Origin: Paenibacillus piri
GTDB lineage: Bacteria; Bacillota; Bacilli; Paenibacillales; NBRC-103111
DNA length: 64,000 nucleotides
NCBI RefSeq assembly: GCF_004354045.1
Contig: NZ_SMRT01000001.1
Span: 248,001-312,000, forward strand
Reading direction: 5' to 3'
This document shows positions 19,090-27,563 of the stretch, one piece after another. The position numbers were made by a program, and so were the translations under genes. Position 1 is the stretch's first letter. Each line of letters opens with the position of its first letter. The notes below the pieces were generated by a model. The model was not told the DNA's origin. It worked only from the letters and a program-made list of their open reading frames with translations, and did no database searches.

Positions 19090-19168
19090 GTGTTCATCCT
19101 CGAAGGAAATCTGACGAATACAAAGCGGAGAGGGCGGAATCGTTCTGGAGAAGCGCCAGCGTTCGCCT

Positions 19169-19222
19169 TTGTCTCCGGATTTCAACCGCCAGGGCGGTTT
19201 CATTCAAGAAATCAGGAGACAA
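19169..19222. repeat. nested inverted repeat in the riboswitch leader
   Basis: A 15-bp outer stem, TTGTCTCCGGATTTC with GAAATCAGGAGACAA (one mismatch), encloses a perfect AACCGCC-AG-GGCGGTT hairpin. It sits in the long gap between the riboswitch terminator and the ylmB-like gene. It looks like a small palindromic intergenic repeat unrelated to the riboswitch. Confidence 0.7.
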
Positions 19223-19256
19223 GAGTGATCGGAAAAATGATCCGCCCGCGCAGCGG

Positions 19257-19313
19257 ACGTGTATTCACGAGCTTGAAGCAGCATTCTTTACGTGTATTCG
19301 CGAGCTTGCGCAG
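19257..19313 (+). repeat. tandem direct repeat, 33-bp period
   Basis: ACGTGTATTCACGAGCTTG at 19257 recurs as ACGTGTATTCGCGAGCTTG at 19290, each followed by (A/C)(A/G)GCAG. The second copy ends just before the AAGGAGG of the next gene. Confidence 0.75.
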
Positions 19314-19336
19314 CAGTTTTGAAGGAGGAACAAGTC

Positions 19337-20629
19337 ATGCAACATAAGCTGGATACGTTAATCCGCCAAGTGGAGCAGCGGCAGGACGAGCTCGTCGGGC
19401 TGCTGGAGCGGCTGATCCGCTTCCGGACACCGGCGCCGCCGGCCCGCAACACGGAGGAGGCGCAGCAGTTTATCGCCTCATTTTTACAGGACAAGGGCTT
19501 CGCCATTGATAAGTGGGACGTCTATCCCGGCGATCCCAATGTGGTAGGCGTGCTGAAGGGACAAGCGTCGGAGCGCTACAACAGCCTCATCGTCAACGGC
19601 CATATGGATGTGGCCGAGGTCGGCCAAGACGAGCCTTGGGAGACGGGGCCGTTCGAGCCGGTCGTCCGGGACGGCGTCGTCATTGGCCGCGGCGCCGCCG
19701 ACATGAAGGGCGGACTTGCAGGTGCGCTGTTTGCGGTACAGCTGCTGCATGAAGCGGGAGTCCGGCTGCCGGGCGATTTGACCTTCCAATCCGTCATCGG
19801 CGAAGAAGTGGGCGAGGCCGGGACGCTGGAATGTTGCAAACGCGGGTATCGCGCCGATTTCGCAGTCGTCGTCGATACGAGCGACCTGCATATTCAGGGA
19901 CAAGGCGGCGTCATCACCGGCTGGGTTACGGTCAAAAGCCGGCAGACATATCACGACGGGACCCGCAAAAGCATGCTGCATGCGGGCGGCAAGCTGTTTG
20001 GCGCCAGCGCGATCGAGAAAATGATGAAAATAATCCAGGGGCTCCAGGACCTGGAGCGTCATTGGGCGGTAATGAAAAGCTATCCGGGATACGCGCCGGG
20101 GACGAATACGATCAATCCGGCCGTCATCGAAGGAGGGCGTCACGCTGCGTTTATCGCCGATGAATGCAGACTGTGGATTACGGTTCATTTTTACCCGAAT
20201 GAAACATATGAGCAGGTAGCGCGGGAAATCGAGGATCATCTCCTTAAGGTGGCGCAGGGAGATGTGTGGCTGCGAGACAATCCGCCGCAGTTCGAGTGGG
20301 GCGGATCGTCGATGATCGAGGACCGCGGCGAGATTTTCCCTTCGCTGGAGGTGGACCCGAATCATCCCGCCGTACGGGCGCTGATCAGCTCGCATGAGAG
20401 CGTTGCCCGCCGGCAGGCGATCGTCGATGTTTCACCCTCGGTAACCGACGGCGGCTGGTTCGGCGATGCCGGAATACCGGCGGCCATCTACGGGCCGGGC
20501 AATCTCCGCAACGCGCATGCCGTTAACGAACAGGTCTCGATCGAGCAGTTGGTGACGTACACGAAGGTGCTACTCAAGTTCATTTATGATTGGACGCATA
20601 CGGCCAAGCAGCCTGATGCGCAGCCCTGA
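19337..20629 (+). CDS. ylmB: N-formyl-4-amino-5-aminomethyl-2-methylpyrimidine deformylase (YlmB-like, M20 family)
   Basis: A 430-residue zinc-dependent amidohydrolase of the ArgE/DapE/M20 family. Metal ligands appear in NGHMDV, GRGAADMKGG and IGEEVGEAG. In Bacillus, YlmB deformylates the pyrimidine fragment of degraded thiamine, after which TenA releases the hydroxymethylpyrimidine. That role is strongly supported here by the upstream TPP riboswitch and the downstream tenA; sequence alone would only give 'M20 deacylase'. ATG at 19337 follows a perfect AAGGAGG. The gap to the riboswitch (about 300 bp) is unusually long and filled with repeats. Confidence 0.9.
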   Translation: MQHKLDTLIRQVEQRQDELVGLLERLIRFRTPAPPARNTEEAQQFIASFLQDKGFAIDKWDVYPGDPNVVGVLKGQASERYNSLIVNGHMDVAEVGQDEPWETGPFEPVVRDGVVIGRGAADMKGGLAGALFAVQLLHEAGVRLPGDLTFQSVIGEEVGEAGTLECCKRGYRADFAVVVDTSDLHIQGQGGVITGWVTVKSRQTYHDGTRKSMLHAGGKLFGASAIEKMMKIIQGLQDLERHWAVMKSYPGYAPGTNTINPAVIEGGRHAAFIADECRLWITVHFYPNETYEQVAREIEDHLLKVAQGDVWLRDNPPQFEWGGSSMIEDRGEIFPSLEVDPNHPAVRALISSHESVARRQAIVDVSPSVTDGGWFGDAGIPAAIYGPGNLRNAHAVNEQVSIEQLVTYTKVLLKFIYDWTHTAKQPDAQP

Positions 20630-20682
20630 AAGTGTTGCAGCTAATGGTTTAAACACCGGTCAATCCGCGGTATTTATTTGTT

Positions 20683-20774
20683 GAATAAAAAGTATAAGTT
20701 TCTCATACTTGGCTTCGCACAACCTTGACAAACGCGCTCGTCCCTTAAGGACGGCGAAGCCGTTTATCCTTGTA
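20683..20774 (+). repeat. second repeat family, copy 1
   Basis: A ~90-bp element with a GTATAAGTTTCTCATAC hairpin, then GCACAACCTTGACAAACGCG, and an ACGGCGAAGCCGT palindrome ending CCTTG. It lies between ylmB and tenA. Other copies are at 36977, 37180 (partial) and 41668 (diverged). Confidence 0.8.
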
Positions 20775-20827
20775 CGAGTTATCAAATCGGGTCAAAAATT
20801 CAATCGCTCAAATTGGAGGTAACGGCA

Positions 20828-21511
20828 GTGAAATTTACGGAACATTTAGTGGACAAATATAAGCGGGAGTGGCGTCAAAATTTTACGCATCCGTTTGTGC
20901 AGGAGTTGGGCAGCGGAACGCTCGATAAGGAAAAATTTCGTTTTTACATGATACAGGATTATTTATATTTAATCGATTATGCCAGATTGTTTGCGTTGGG
21001 GGCGATGAAAGCCGACGATCTCGCAACGATGGGTAAATTTGCCGCGCTGCTGGACTCGACGCTGAGCGGGGAAATGTCGCTGCACCGCACCTATGCCGCG
21101 CAGTTCGGCATCTCGCGGCAGGAGCTGGAGGAGGCGAAGCCGTCGCCGGTCACGCTGGCATACTCCCACTACATGCTTCATGTCGCCCAGAAAGGCACGC
21201 TCGCCGAGTTGACCGCGGCACTGCTGCCCTGCGCGTGGAGCTACTGGGAGATCGGGAAGGAATTAAATGCGATCCCCGGCGCGGCCGACCATGAGTTTTA
21301 CGGTGAATGGGTGCGTTCCTACAGCTCGGACGAATTCGGTTCGCACGCGCTCTGGTGCATCGAATTGATGGACCGGTTGGCCGAAGGGAAATCCGATGCG
21401 GAGCTTGCCCGTCTGGAGGAAATTTTTCTGAATACGACCCGCTACGAATATATGTTCTGGGATATGTCGTATAACGGTCAAATGTGGCCTGAAGCCACCG
21501 ATTCGAAATAA
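20828..21511 (+). CDS. tenA: aminopyrimidine aminohydrolase / thiaminase II (TenA)
   Basis: A 227-residue all-helical TenA protein. Family landmarks: MIQDYLYLIDYARLFALG near residues 40-58, the catalytic nucleophile Cys135 in LLPCAWSYWEIG (the same number as in Bacillus subtilis TenA), and a C-terminal YMFWDMSYNGQMW. It hydrolyses aminomethylpyrimidine to hydroxymethylpyrimidine for thiamine salvage. GTG at 20828 is chosen because GGAGGT lies 7 nt before it; an upstream TTG lies inside the ribosome site itself. With ylmB it forms a thiamine-salvage unit under TPP control, though a repeat element separates the two. Confidence 0.95.
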   Translation: MKFTEHLVDKYKREWRQNFTHPFVQELGSGTLDKEKFRFYMIQDYLYLIDYARLFALGAMKADDLATMGKFAALLDSTLSGEMSLHRTYAAQFGISRQELEEAKPSPVTLAYSHYMLHVAQKGTLAELTAALLPCAWSYWEIGKELNAIPGAADHEFYGEWVRSYSSDEFGSHALWCIELMDRLAEGKSDAELARLEEIFLNTTRYEYMFWDMSYNGQMWPEATDSK

Positions 21512-21584
21512 GAGGATAGGATAGGGGAATAGTCAACTCCAAATCCCCCATTCCCATCGTTCATCGAAAAAGGAGGAAGCTTCC

Positions 21585-22094
21585 ATGCCCCATGTATATG
21601 TGATCTCCGACCACCATTTCGGACATGCGAATATCATCGATTTCGAATCCCGTCCGTTTACCGATGCCGAGCAGATGACCGAAGTCATGATCGAAAAATG
21701 GAATGCCGTTGTGCAAAAGGAGGATAAGGTGTTTCATCTCGGCGATTTTTCTTTCTTAAACAAGGAGAAAACATCGGCCGTCGTTTCCCGGTTAAACGGC
21801 TATAAAACGCTGATCATGGGCAATCATGACCGGGGCCGGACGAGAAGCTGGTGGCTTTCGGCCGGATTTGACGAGGTGAGCGAGCACCCGATTGTGTACG
21901 GCGGTTTTTTCTTTATGTCGCATGAGCCGATGTATATGAACAAGCATATGCCGTATGTCAACCTGCATGGACATATTCATAGTCAAAAATACGAGGGCGG
22001 CCAGTACGTCAACGTTTGTGTCGAGCATTGGGAATATACGCCGGTATCGTTCGATACGATCAAGGCGATGGTCGTCCCTAGCGAGGAACAGTAA
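21585..22094 (+). CDS. calcineurin-like metallophosphoesterase
   Basis: A 169-residue compact phosphoesterase with all metal-binding blocks: SDHHFGHANI, FHLGDFSF, MGNHDRG, FMSHEP and NLHGHIHS. Similar short proteins are widespread in Firmicutes and phages; the natural substrate is unknown. AAAGGAGG precedes the ATG. Its last 17 bases overlap the end of a convergent minus-strand gene. Confidence 0.9.
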   Translation: MPHVYVISDHHFGHANIIDFESRPFTDAEQMTEVMIEKWNAVVQKEDKVFHLGDFSFLNKEKTSAVVSRLNGYKTLIMGNHDRGRTRSWWLSAGFDEVSEHPIVYGGFFFMSHEPMYMNKHMPYVNLHGHIHSQKYEGGQYVNVCVEHWEYTPVSFDTIKAMVVPSEEQ

Positions 22095-22389
22095 GCCTGA
22101 ACCTCTCGAGATGATGCCACAGCCGTTCTTTTTGCAAAATCTCGATTTGCTTGCTGCCGATCAGATCGAAGTGGGGGAACGGCGGCCGTTGGTGGATATA
22201 CGCCGGGTTCAGCCCGTTGGCGATGCACCAGTCCGATAATACGTCCGGCCGCGCGCACCCCACTTTGGTGACGGTTTTCATGCCGGGAAAGCGCGGATCG
22301 ATCCAGTAATGGGTTAAAAAAGCGATCTCGCCCCGGGTCACGGCGTCCTTCCACTGCTGAAGCTCTTCTCTTGTAATTCCGAATGCCAC
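22078..22389 (-). CDS. small conserved hypothetical protein
   Basis: A 103-residue basic/aromatic soluble protein beginning MAFGITREELQQWKDAV and containing IAFLTHYWIDPRFPG and FPHFDLIGSKQIEIL. It resembles a small uncharacterised protein family of Bacillales (I recall B. subtilis YneQ as similar, not checked). No known domain is recognised. GGAGGG lies before the ATG on the minus strand. It converges on and overlaps the phosphoesterase gene. Confidence 0.7.
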   Translation of the reverse strand: MAFGITREELQQWKDAVTRGEIAFLTHYWIDPRFPGMKTVTKVGCARPDVLSDWCIANGLNPAYIHQRPPFPHFDLIGSKQIEILQKERLWHHLERFRLTVPR

Positions 22390-22581
22390 GGCGCACCCTC
22401 CTTTTCGTTCGATTATATCATGAGCCGGCCCGAACTTTGAAATGGCGGGGGAGGGATGCCGGTCCGGGTTCGGCCAACGATATACCGTGGCGCGATTTAT
22501 GCCGAGAATTCACGTGTTTTCATTGGAAAAGCTCGTGCTGCAAACATGCGGCCTCATAAGATAAGATGACAGCGGGAAATT

Positions 22582-22632
22582 AGGGTTATCCCTCAAGCCG
22601 TTGAATTTTAAACGGTTTGCGGGATAACCCTG
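22582..22632. terminator. long inverted repeat, probable terminator
   Basis: AGGGTTATCCC and GGGATAACCCT flank an inner AAGCCGTT/AACGGTTT stem, giving ~19 paired bases around a 6-7 nt loop. It lies 63 bp downstream of the minus-strand flavoprotein gene. The T-tract is poor on both strands, so it could also be a mobile palindrome. The rest of the 22390-22694 gap shows nothing recognisable. Confidence 0.55.
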
Positions 22633-22694
22633 TTTGATGATCAGCTTTAAATCAGAGCTGCGGAGCCCGGTTCCGCCAATTCATCGACAGTCTC

Positions 22695-23315
22695 CTATTT
22701 TTTGCGGTGATGAGGACAGTACGCTTCCATCATGGCCAAAGTCTGCACATCCAGTTCCGTATCGCGCTCCCGCAATTGGCAGGCGATTTGCTCAAGCTCG
22801 GCTGCAGGCTTGTTTTGCCCGAATTTGTATTTGGCCGACAGCTCGTGAATGACAATGCGGACAACGGATGTGCTTTTTAACTGCCCGGTATAATCGGGGT
22901 CGGACGGATCGATCGGAGCATAGCCGCCCTCGGGCTGAAGCTTGCGCATAAACGCGGAAAGCGCCGCGGCTTTCTCCGCAAGATCCGACAAAATCTCCGC
23001 ATGGCCCTTAATGAGTACCGATTTGAAGAAAGATGTCGCAGGACAAGCTAGCATCGGGTCGGTGAAATAGGAAGGAATGACGGAATATTCTTTGGCAACG
23101 GAGAACGTAACCCTCTGGTCGGCTTTCATGTTTTTCATTTTTTGTCCGGCCATGCTGCCGTGGAAATAAACATGATTGTTGTAGTAGACAAAGTTAAGCG
23201 GCGTCAGCTCGGGCCAGCCGTCCTCATGGAGCGTTCCCAGTATGCCAAAGCTCATTTCGTGCAGGAATTGCCCAATTTCCCCGATATCCATCATTTCAAA
23301 TTCTTTTCTTCTCAT
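22695..23315 (-). CDS. pyridoxamine 5'-phosphate oxidase-like flavoprotein
   Basis: A 206-residue split-barrel FMN-binding protein of the PNPOx/NimA-like superfamily (FGILGTLHEDGWPELTPLNFVYYNNHVYFHGS is split over residues 23-54). The length and HGSMAGQKMKN motif fit the NimA/FMN-flavin reductase-like branch better than true PdxH. GGAGGG precedes the ATG on the minus strand. It is divergent from a MocR/PdxR-type regulator, which suggests that the regulator controls it and that its substrate or cofactor may be linked to vitamin B6; this is inference. Confidence 0.85.
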   Translation of the reverse strand: MRRKEFEMMDIGEIGQFLHEMSFGILGTLHEDGWPELTPLNFVYYNNHVYFHGSMAGQKMKNMKADQRVTFSVAKEYSVIPSYFTDPMLACPATSFFKSVLIKGHAEILSDLAEKAAALSAFMRKLQPEGGYAPIDPSDPDYTGQLKSTSVVRIVIHELSAKYKFGQNKPAAELEQIACQLRERDTELDVQTLAMMEAYCPHHRKK

Positions 23316-23493
23316 TGATCTTCCCTCCTCTGACCGGTTGTTCCAGCTTCTTGCTGCTCAGGTAATTAAGCGAAGGCAGCTTCTGTGGCTAACCGGAGGC
23401 TTTGAACCCAAGATTACTGCACTTATTGACAATTAAAAAGATCCAATTTACATTAATTTTATTAGACCATTTGGATTAGAGGCGGAACTCCGT

Positions 23494-24984
23494 ATGCAAT
23501 TCCATATTCCTTATCACGTTTATACAGACAAGTATCCGACGAAGCGTCTTGCGCTCTACCATGCCATCTACGATTATATTGTTTCGGGAGTGCTTGAAGT
23601 GCATACCCGAATGCCGTCGAGCCGGGAATTGGCGGCGATGTACGGTTTGTCGCGCGGAACCGTCAACCAGGTGTACGATATGCTGGCCTCCGAAGGGTAC
23701 ATCGCAAGCGGGGTGGGCCGCGGAACCTTCGTTTTATTCCGGCCGCCCGGGCAGAGCCGGGACGAATGTTCCCGCGACGATGGCTATTTGCTGGCTGACT
23801 GGGCCCAAAGGCTGAATGAGTTGACCGGCTGGAAGGAAGAAGAAATATCGGGTCCGAAGCCTGACGGGAAGCGGAGCGTCGACTTCGGAGCATCCGGCCC
23901 TGATCTGAAGTGGTTTCCGGACAAGGAATGGAATCGCTGCTTGTACGCGGCGTCCAGACAGCTTGCAGACGGCAATGTGCAGCGAGGACGGACATCCGTC
24001 TTAGGGGACGAAGGTCTCAGAGAAAGTATTGCCCAATATTTGCGGCGTACGAGAGGGATTGCCGCCGACGCCAAGCAGATTGCTGTCTTCAATGGCTCCA
24101 TGCAGGGGCTCGCCTTGACGGCGCAGCTTTTTATCGGTCCCGGAGACCGCGTTGTTGTAGAGCATCCCGGCTATGCCGGGGCGGTCAAAGCGTTTCGGGC
24201 TTTGGGGGCGGTTTGTGTGCACGCTCCGATAGACGGTCATGGGATTATACCGGAGGATTGGGAGGCGAAGCTGCTGCTTGTCACACCCAACCGCCAGTTT
24301 CCTACGGGAGCGGTGTTGACGCTGAAGCGCCGGCAGGAGCTGCTGGCCTGGGCCTCCGCGCATAATTCGCTGATTATCGAGGACGATTACGACAGCGAAT
24401 TCCGACACCGTGGCCAATCGTTGGAGCCGCTGAAGGTGCTGGACCGGGAAGATCGCGTCATCTATATGGGAAGCTTCAGCAATACGCTGCTTCCTCATGT
24501 CAGAATCGGCTATGCCGTTCTGCCAGCGGCCCTGATCCGGCTGTTTGCCCGGGCGAAGGCGCTGTTTGAACCGTATCCAAGCAATCTGCTGGAGCAAAAA
24601 ACTTTGGCGGCCTGGATGCAGAGCGGGGAATATGAGCGCCATCTGAGGAGAATGAAGAGAGTGCATGCCAGAAAATTCAAGCTGCTGCGCGAGCAGCTGA
24701 GCGGCCGCCTCTCATCGTTGTTTACGTGGGTCGAAGGCGATGTCGGGTTGAATTTATTCGGCTGGTGGCGTGGGGCAACGGAAGACTATATCCAATTTCG
24801 CTCAGCTTGTCTCGACAGCGGAATTTCCTGGTCCGATACGGAGGTGCAGGCCGCACATGACGGTTCGATCCGCCGCGGCGCTTATTTCAGATTCCCTCAT
24901 TTGACGGAAGAGCAGATCGTGTACGGAGTCGGCAAAATGCAGGAGATTGGGCTGACATTCGAGGCAAAGCGGCAAAACGTATGA
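23494..24984 (+). CDS. MocR/PdxR-type GntR regulator lacking the PLP lysine
   Basis: A 496-residue transcription factor: GntR winged helix at residues 15-80 (MPSSRELAAMYGLSRGTVNQVY) joined to a fold type I aminotransferase domain (GASGPDLKWFP, FNGSMQGLAL, TPNRQFPTGAVL, IEDDYDSEFRH). The motif that carries the PLP-binding lysine in this family, usually SFSKTL, reads SFSNTL here, so the Schiff-base lysine is replaced by Asn330 (codon AAT). It may bind PLP non-covalently, bind another ligand, or have lost ligand response. Divergent from the PNPOx-like gene at 22695-23315, which is the probable target. Confidence 0.92.
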   Translation: MQFHIPYHVYTDKYPTKRLALYHAIYDYIVSGVLEVHTRMPSSRELAAMYGLSRGTVNQVYDMLASEGYIASGVGRGTFVLFRPPGQSRDECSRDDGYLLADWAQRLNELTGWKEEEISGPKPDGKRSVDFGASGPDLKWFPDKEWNRCLYAASRQLADGNVQRGRTSVLGDEGLRESIAQYLRRTRGIAADAKQIAVFNGSMQGLALTAQLFIGPGDRVVVEHPGYAGAVKAFRALGAVCVHAPIDGHGIIPEDWEAKLLLVTPNRQFPTGAVLTLKRRQELLAWASAHNSLIIEDDYDSEFRHRGQSLEPLKVLDREDRVIYMGSFSNTLLPHVRIGYAVLPAALIRLFARAKALFEPYPSNLLEQKTLAAWMQSGEYERHLRRMKRVHARKFKLLREQLSGRLSSLFTWVEGDVGLNLFGWWRGATEDYIQFRSACLDSGISWSDTEVQAAHDGSIRRGAYFRFPHLTEEQIVYGVGKMQEIGLTFEAKRQNV

Positions 24985-25165
24985 AGGTTTGCGACTGCGG
25001 TTGGTAAAGTGCGGGACGATCCTGTCGTTATATGGCGGCAGACCGTTTCATGAATAACGTTTGCCACCGATAACGAGCCTATGGCTCTGATGTAATCGTC
25101 CGCAGGACTGATGGATCCAGGCAATGACGTAACGGAAGCGAGCCGTGTATATTCCAGGAAAAGAG

Positions 25166-25193
25166 TTGACAAATAATTTGAAAATATCATAAT
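25166..25193 (+). promoter_or_regulatory. sigma-A promoter of the Nudix regulator gene
   Basis: TTGACA and CATAAT separated by 16 bp, ending 34 bp before the start codon. GAATATA repeats just downstream could be an operator. The 180 bp further upstream show nothing clear. Confidence 0.6.
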
Positions 25194-25227
25194 GAATATA
25201 TCGAAACGAATATAAGGTGGGATCGAC

Positions 25228-26001
25228 ATGACAACAGACCCGGCGTCCAATTATTCAGCCCGCAACTATCGCACGCCAGACGGAGCGCCTGCCGATATCG
25301 CCATTTTTACAATTACGACGGAGCAGCGGTTGAAGGCGACTAAATCCTTGCCAATGCGGGAGCTGAAAGTTTTATTGATCAAGCGCAAAGTGTGGCCATT
25401 CGAGGGAATGCTCGCACTGCCCGGCGGTTTTTCCCGCGAAACCGAATCGATGTATGACACTGCCCGCAGGGAGCTACGTGAAGAAACCGGCGTGGACGGC
25501 GTCCATATGGAATATTTCAACGTGTACAGCGAACCCGGACGCGATCCGCGGGGATGGATGATTTCACACGCTTTTCTGGCGCTCGTTCACGAGGATCGGC
25601 TGCTGTACAGGAAAGCTGCGGACGATGCAGCGGAAGTCGGGCTGTACGCGGTTAAGGAGATCGTCGAGAGCCGGTTGGAGCTTGCCTTCGATCATCGGCG
25701 GATCATGCTCGACGCGCTGGAGCAAATCCGCCGCATGATGCTGATTACGGCAATTGCCAAGGAATTTTTGCCGGAGCAATTTACGCTAAGCGAGCTGTAT
25801 CAAGTGATTCGGACGGTGGTGCCGGACTTCGAGGAATCCAATTTTATCCGCAAAATGAAGTCGACGCAGAGCCGCAGCGGCGTTCTGGAGGAAGTGACGG
25901 ACGCGATGGGCAATCCGAAGAAGTCCAATGAGTTTTCCCAGCGAGCCGCACAGCTGTACCGGTTTACCGGCGAATTGCCGCGGTTGTCTTTGTACGGCTA
26001 A
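25228..26001 (+). CDS. Nudix-domain transcriptional regulator, NrtR-like
   Basis: A 257-residue protein with a Nudix box GFSRETESMYDTARRE..REETGV (glycine, glutamate and REXXEE positions all intact) at about residues 70-93, and a C-terminal winged-helix region (FTLSELYQVIRTVVPDFEESNF, RKMKSTQ) as in NrtR regulators of NAD metabolism. NrtR proteins bind ADP-ribose or related Nudix substrates and repress NAD genes. An intact Nudix box means hydrolase activity is also possible. A remnant of a possible NadR-like kinase follows directly, which supports an NAD link. Confidence 0.85.
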   Translation: MTTDPASNYSARNYRTPDGAPADIAIFTITTEQRLKATKSLPMRELKVLLIKRKVWPFEGMLALPGGFSRETESMYDTARRELREETGVDGVHMEYFNVYSEPGRDPRGWMISHAFLALVHEDRLLYRKAADDAAEVGLYAVKEIVESRLELAFDHRRIMLDALEQIRRMMLITAIAKEFLPEQFTLSELYQVIRTVVPDFEESNFIRKMKSTQSRSGVLEEVTDAMGNPKKSNEFSQRAAQLYRFTGELPRLSLYG

Positions 26002-26050
26002 GGCTAATTTAACGCTGCGGACTGGCTGGGCGCGGGTTTGTTGCTGCAGC

Positions 26051-26182
26051 TTTCAAAAGCGGATTGCTGCCGATCTTGAAGAGCGGGGAGTGCCTTATAC
26101 GATGCTGTACGGGAGTCTGGAGGAGCGAATTCGTATCGTGAAGCAGGTTCTGAAAGCGGGCCGCCTTCGAACAGAACCGTAG
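26051..26182 (+). pseudogene. C-terminal remnant of an AAA/NadR-like ATPase
   Basis: The 43 codons up to the TAG at 26182 read QKRIAADLEERGVPYTM, LYGSLEERIRIVKQVL and a short tail. This has the pattern of the C-terminal end of NadR-like AAA_28 kinases (an [L/R]x[R/K]GxPYTxLxGSxEERxxxV ending). No start codon, ribosome site or Walker motif precedes it. I interpret it as a decayed gene end beside the NrtR-like regulator; it could alternatively be chance coding. Confidence 0.45.
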
Positions 26183-26281
26183 GCTCGGCGGCTGTATGTT
26201 TTGGCCTCTGCGGGCGTGTAATGGTAAACTGGAGACAGCCGCATACGGCAAGGAACCGACAGGAAGGGATGAAGCTGCCGG

Positions 26282-27424
26282 ATGAACGGACGGAACGAAA
26301 AAAAGAAAGGTCGCAAGGACGGCACTAAGAAAGACGATCATAAAGATGATGGAAAAGATGATCGAAAAAACGATAGTAAAAACAAAGGAAAAAATGATCA
26401 ACAGGACGGTGGAAAAAAGGATGAACCAGACGATGAACAAGAAGATCTGGACGTTAAGCGGAAGATAGGGCCGAATAACGTCTCCCGCGATCATCATCCG
26501 GCATTTTTATATACCTATGTCTGCCATGAGGATGAACGGGAGCTGTGCCGGATGGAGCTGCGCGTTTTGTTCGGCGTCGAGCCCTGCGCCCGCTTCTTGC
26601 TGACGGAACGCGCCATCGATCCGAGCCGCAGCCCCTTCGTTAAGCAGAGGCTTGACGTCCTGTACAGCGCCGGGAGCCTCGACGAGCTGGCACAGCAGGC
26701 GGAGGCGCTGGAGCTTGGAGCGGCAACGTTCAAAATCGTCTACGTTGAAGCGGAGCCCGCTGCCGCCTATGACGAGCGGCGCAGGATCGAGCGGCTGCTC
26801 GGCGCGCGCATCCGCGGCCGGGCCGACATGCGCAGGCCGCAGCGGCTGTTCGGCGTCGCCTACGCGGCAGGGCGCTGGCTGTTCGGAGAATGCCGGAACA
26901 GCGAAGCCGTATGGCTGCGGCATAACGCGAAGCCGCAGCCGTATTCGACGGCGCTGAGCACGCGGGTGGCCCGGGCGGCAGCCAACATCGCCGTGCCGCA
27001 GCCGCAGGGGGCGAAGGCGATCGATCCGTGCTGCGGGATCGGGACGGTGCTGATCGAGGCGCTGTCCATGGGCATCGATATGATCGGCCGCGATCTGAAC
27101 CCGCTCGCGGTTCGCGGAGCGCGCGTCAATTTGCGGCATTACGGATACCCGGACGACCCGGACGCGGTCGCTGTCGGCGATATAAGAACGCTGCAGGGCA
27201 GCTATGACGCGGCGGTGGTCGATCTGCCGTACAATCTTTGCTCCGTATTGTCGCAGGAGGAGCGGCTGGACATGCTCCGGGGAGCGCGGAGACTGGCGCG
27301 ACGGGTGCTCGTTATCGCAACGGAAACGATAGATGACGACCTCGCTCAGGCGGGCTTTTTCATTATCGATCGCTGTGATGTAAAAAAGGGCAGGTTTTCG
27401 CGGCAGCTGATGGTGTGCATCTAG
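26282..27424 (+). CDS. RNA (guanine) methyltransferase-like protein, Trm11/RlmL group, with Lys/Asp-rich N-terminal tail
   Basis: A 380-residue protein. Residues 1 to about 60 are an almost pure Lys/Asp/Gly/Asn low-complexity tail (KDDHKDDGKDDRKND and similar). Residues ~75-200 resemble a degenerate THUMP-type RNA-binding part. The C-terminal half is an S-adenosylmethionine methyltransferase with AIDPCCGIGTVLIEAL as the cofactor loop, GRDLNPLAV, and DLPYNL as the catalytic (D/N)PPY-like motif. It probably methylates a guanine N2 in tRNA or rRNA. The ribosome site GGAAGGG is rather far (14 nt) from the ATG. GC content rises strongly in the second half compared with the A-rich tail. Confidence 0.8.
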   Translation: MNGRNEKKKGRKDGTKKDDHKDDGKDDRKNDSKNKGKNDQQDGGKKDEPDDEQEDLDVKRKIGPNNVSRDHHPAFLYTYVCHEDERELCRMELRVLFGVEPCARFLLTERAIDPSRSPFVKQRLDVLYSAGSLDELAQQAEALELGAATFKIVYVEAEPAAAYDERRRIERLLGARIRGRADMRRPQRLFGVAYAAGRWLFGECRNSEAVWLRHNAKPQPYSTALSTRVARAAANIAVPQPQGAKAIDPCCGIGTVLIEALSMGIDMIGRDLNPLAVRGARVNLRHYGYPDDPDAVAVGDIRTLQGSYDAAVVDLPYNLCSVLSQEERLDMLRGARRLARRVLVIATETIDDDLAQAGFFIIDRCDVKKGRFSRQLMVCI

Positions 27425-27563
27425 AGTTTACATCTAGAGTTTGCATAGCCTCAACAAAGGAGGACGGGGCTTGCTGCGGAATATTTAATTAGATCCAGAC
27501 GCGCAGCAATCCTTGGCGGCTGAGACAATTTTAACGATGAACGATAGTTTCGGGAGGTTGACG

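Noticed and set aside
19011..19347. two ~100-residue frames between the riboswitch and ylmB
   Set aside because: Basic, repeat-derived sequence crossing the terminator; no ribosome site.
26269..26326. short frame starting at ATG 26269, suggesting a frameshifted start of the methyltransferase
   Set aside because: It ends after 19 codons and the main frame has its own ATG; an A7 tract makes slippage conceivable but nothing demands it.
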